The notes under the pieces: generated by a model | Databases searched by the model: none | What the model was told of the DNA's origin: nothing | What the model saw: the letters and a program-made list of their open reading frames with translations, nothing else | Source: Symsagittifera roscoffensis | Lineage: Eukaryota; Xenacoelomorpha; Acoela; Convolutidae | Assembly: GCF_963678635.1 (NCBI RefSeq) | Contig: NC_087065.1 | Location: 20,349,623 to 20,413,622 of the forward strand | Direction of reading: 5' to 3' | Length of the DNA: 64,000 nt | Part shown: piece by piece, positions 62,590 through 64,000 of the stretch | Position numbering within the stretch: the first letter of the stretch is position 1 | Layout of the letters: every line of letters begins with the position of its first letter | Made by a program: the position numbers and the translations under genes

Positions 62590-63010
62590 AACATAGCCAA
62601 CAGATGGTTGAAAAAATTTAGAACAAAAAAAAAAACTGATAGAAATGTTTTTAACACTATACAATTTTTAAAAAAATAAATATATCAAGTTAAAACTCTT
62701 TGAATTTCATGAATTGTTTATGATTGGAACTTATTTCTAAAAGTTAACCGATTCAGAGAAAACTGGACCAATAAGTTTTAAAAAATTCCGCTGAAAGTCC
62801 ATTTTTTGAAACGTGTAGTCATTCGCGTTGCTGGTGACCTTTACATTGAAACTGTTCGATACTGGAGTTTGATTTTCGTTAAACAAACGAAAATAACTGA
62901 TTTTGGAACGAAATCAAAAGTGAAGCCTCGAAATTAAAGACTTTTCCTGAAAAAAAACGAAGAAAATCATCACGACCTATAAGAGTCTGAACTACGCTCA
63001 TCGACTCTTT
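62590..63010 (+). repeat. Dispersed repeat R, full copy
   Basis: AACATAGCCAACAGATGGTT to GAACTACGCTCATCGACTCT. The middle is more divergent than in other copies (ACTGGACCAATAAGTTTT, TTCGATACTGGAGTTTG). Confidence 0.75.
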
Positions 63011-64000
63011 AAAAAAGGGACCACAGCCTGAGACGAAAAACAAAAAAGGAAAAAAGCCTGAGACGAAAAACAAACTGAAACACAGAGGCGAAGCTTCGCA
63101 CCACTTGCGATACAACACAAAAAAAATAAAAGTCTAAAAAATTTTTGGATGGTGAAAAAAACTAGGTGAACCAAATTTTTCGTAAGTCTCGATAAAAAAC
63201 AATTATAGGCCCAGCTAAAGCTGGAGGTACGTGTTTAATATTGAACGAGGTTGCCATACTCATGCGGCACTAAAGTGTGATTTCAAAAATTGGACTTAGC
63301 CTAAAACATGAGTTGTTTGTCTACTAAAATAAGTGAGAAGAGTAAGAAATTTTGAGATATTCAATTTTCCCAAGGAGATAACATAACTGTTTTAAAAATT
63401 AAGGAATCGCTGCTTCTACAGGAACAATTATCGCAACCCGTTCTTCCAACGGAACTTTTCATCTCAGATTTGCTTATGTAAATATTAAGAAAATTCAAAA
63501 AGCTTCGAAAAAATGGTCGAAAGTTCTATAAAACGTTCAATCAAAAGACTTTCCAAAATCCATAAAGTTTTCAGCAAAAAACAGGTTATGGCAGCTTAAA
63601 ATGAGAGATGCCCAAAATCGGCTTCGCGATTTAACACAACCTGACAATAACTTTGCAAAAAACTGTCAATGTTTCAGAACTTTGACTTGTTTGCAGGCTA
63701 TAACATGTTTTTTAAACAAACTGGGCATAACTAATTTAAAAGAAAGGCTTTCAAGAACCTGTTCATTCCATAAGACTTAAAATATCAGATTTGGCAGGAT
63801 AGTTAGCGCTAAATATAGAGAAAAAACGGACAACAAATCAAAAATTTGACGATTCCGACAATCATAGCTTTGTGCAAAAAATTATAGAAAAACTTTATTC
63901 AGAAGGGATTCACGCAATCTGTTATTTCGACTGAACCCAAATTCTAATATTTGGGAGGATAGATTTCGAGAAAAGTAAAAAAAAATGGTCACATAATCAA

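Larger units (their letters stand above)
59952..64000 (+). other. Repeat-rich noncoding DNA, probably CENPJ upstream intron
   Basis: Apart from one copy of repeat R and tRNA-like fragments I see no gene. The ORFs here are short, AT-driven and without similarity. Since the first recognised CENPJ exon begins with an acceptor, this stretch is likely intronic, with the first exon or exons beyond 64,000 or too short to recognise. Confidence 0.5.

Overview
This is a metazoan nuclear window. The evidence is a many-exon gene for the centriole protein CPAP/SAS-4 (CENPJ) on the minus strand in the right third, GT-AG introns of up to about 4.5 kb, AT-rich intronic DNA full of dispersed repeats, and three retrotransposon types. 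I cannot name the species.

Layout. (1) 1-18,998, minus strand: most of a very large Ty3/gypsy-type LTR retrotransposon (copy 1). In transcription order it has a 2.3-kb LTR/leader with minisatellites, gag (coiled-coil part, then capsid and two CCHC knuckles), pol (RT, RNase H, an unusually long linker, integrase), a macrodomain fused behind the integrase, a 0.4-kb spacer, then a long third reading frame (ORF2). ORF2 encodes a conserved N-terminal domain, a coiled coil, an SGNH/GDSL hydrolase, a possible second SGNH-like domain and a long unrecognised C-terminal part running off the left edge. A 2.09-kb piece of ORF2 is present three times in tandem. (2) 18,999-21,116: two halves of another LTR-like repeat (B, then A). 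(3) 21,117-33,574, plus strand: copy 2, a divergent relative that lacks gag and most of pol but keeps the integrase tail, the macrodomain and all of ORF2, decayed by scattered stops and frameshifts; it carries its own 624-bp in-frame tandem duplication. (4) 33,575-35,462: a full A-plus-B LTR-like repeat. (5) 35,884-38,880, minus strand: copy 3, the last 3 kb of ORF2 only. (6) 40,280-43,626, minus strand: a decayed non-LTR retrotransposon (APE endonuclease plus reverse transcriptase). (7) 45,303-59,951, minus strand: 15 CENPJ exons, whose phases join to an open frame of 1,132 codons plus stop; the N-terminal exon(s) are not found and probably lie beyond the right edge. (8) 59,952-64,000: repeat-rich noncoding DNA.

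The main discovery candidate is the giant retroelement family. Three copies, clearly different in sequence, share the same unusual protein set in the same order: integrase with a C-terminal macrodomain, then a separate ORF2 of roughly 2,800 codons with an SGNH hydrolase where env would sit in an errantivirus-like element. Both long copies have a strong splice-acceptor-like site in the spacer before ORF2, which suggests expression from a spliced subgenomic RNA. All coding copies here are damaged, so this locus is a graveyard of the family; intact relatives should exist elsewhere in the genome.
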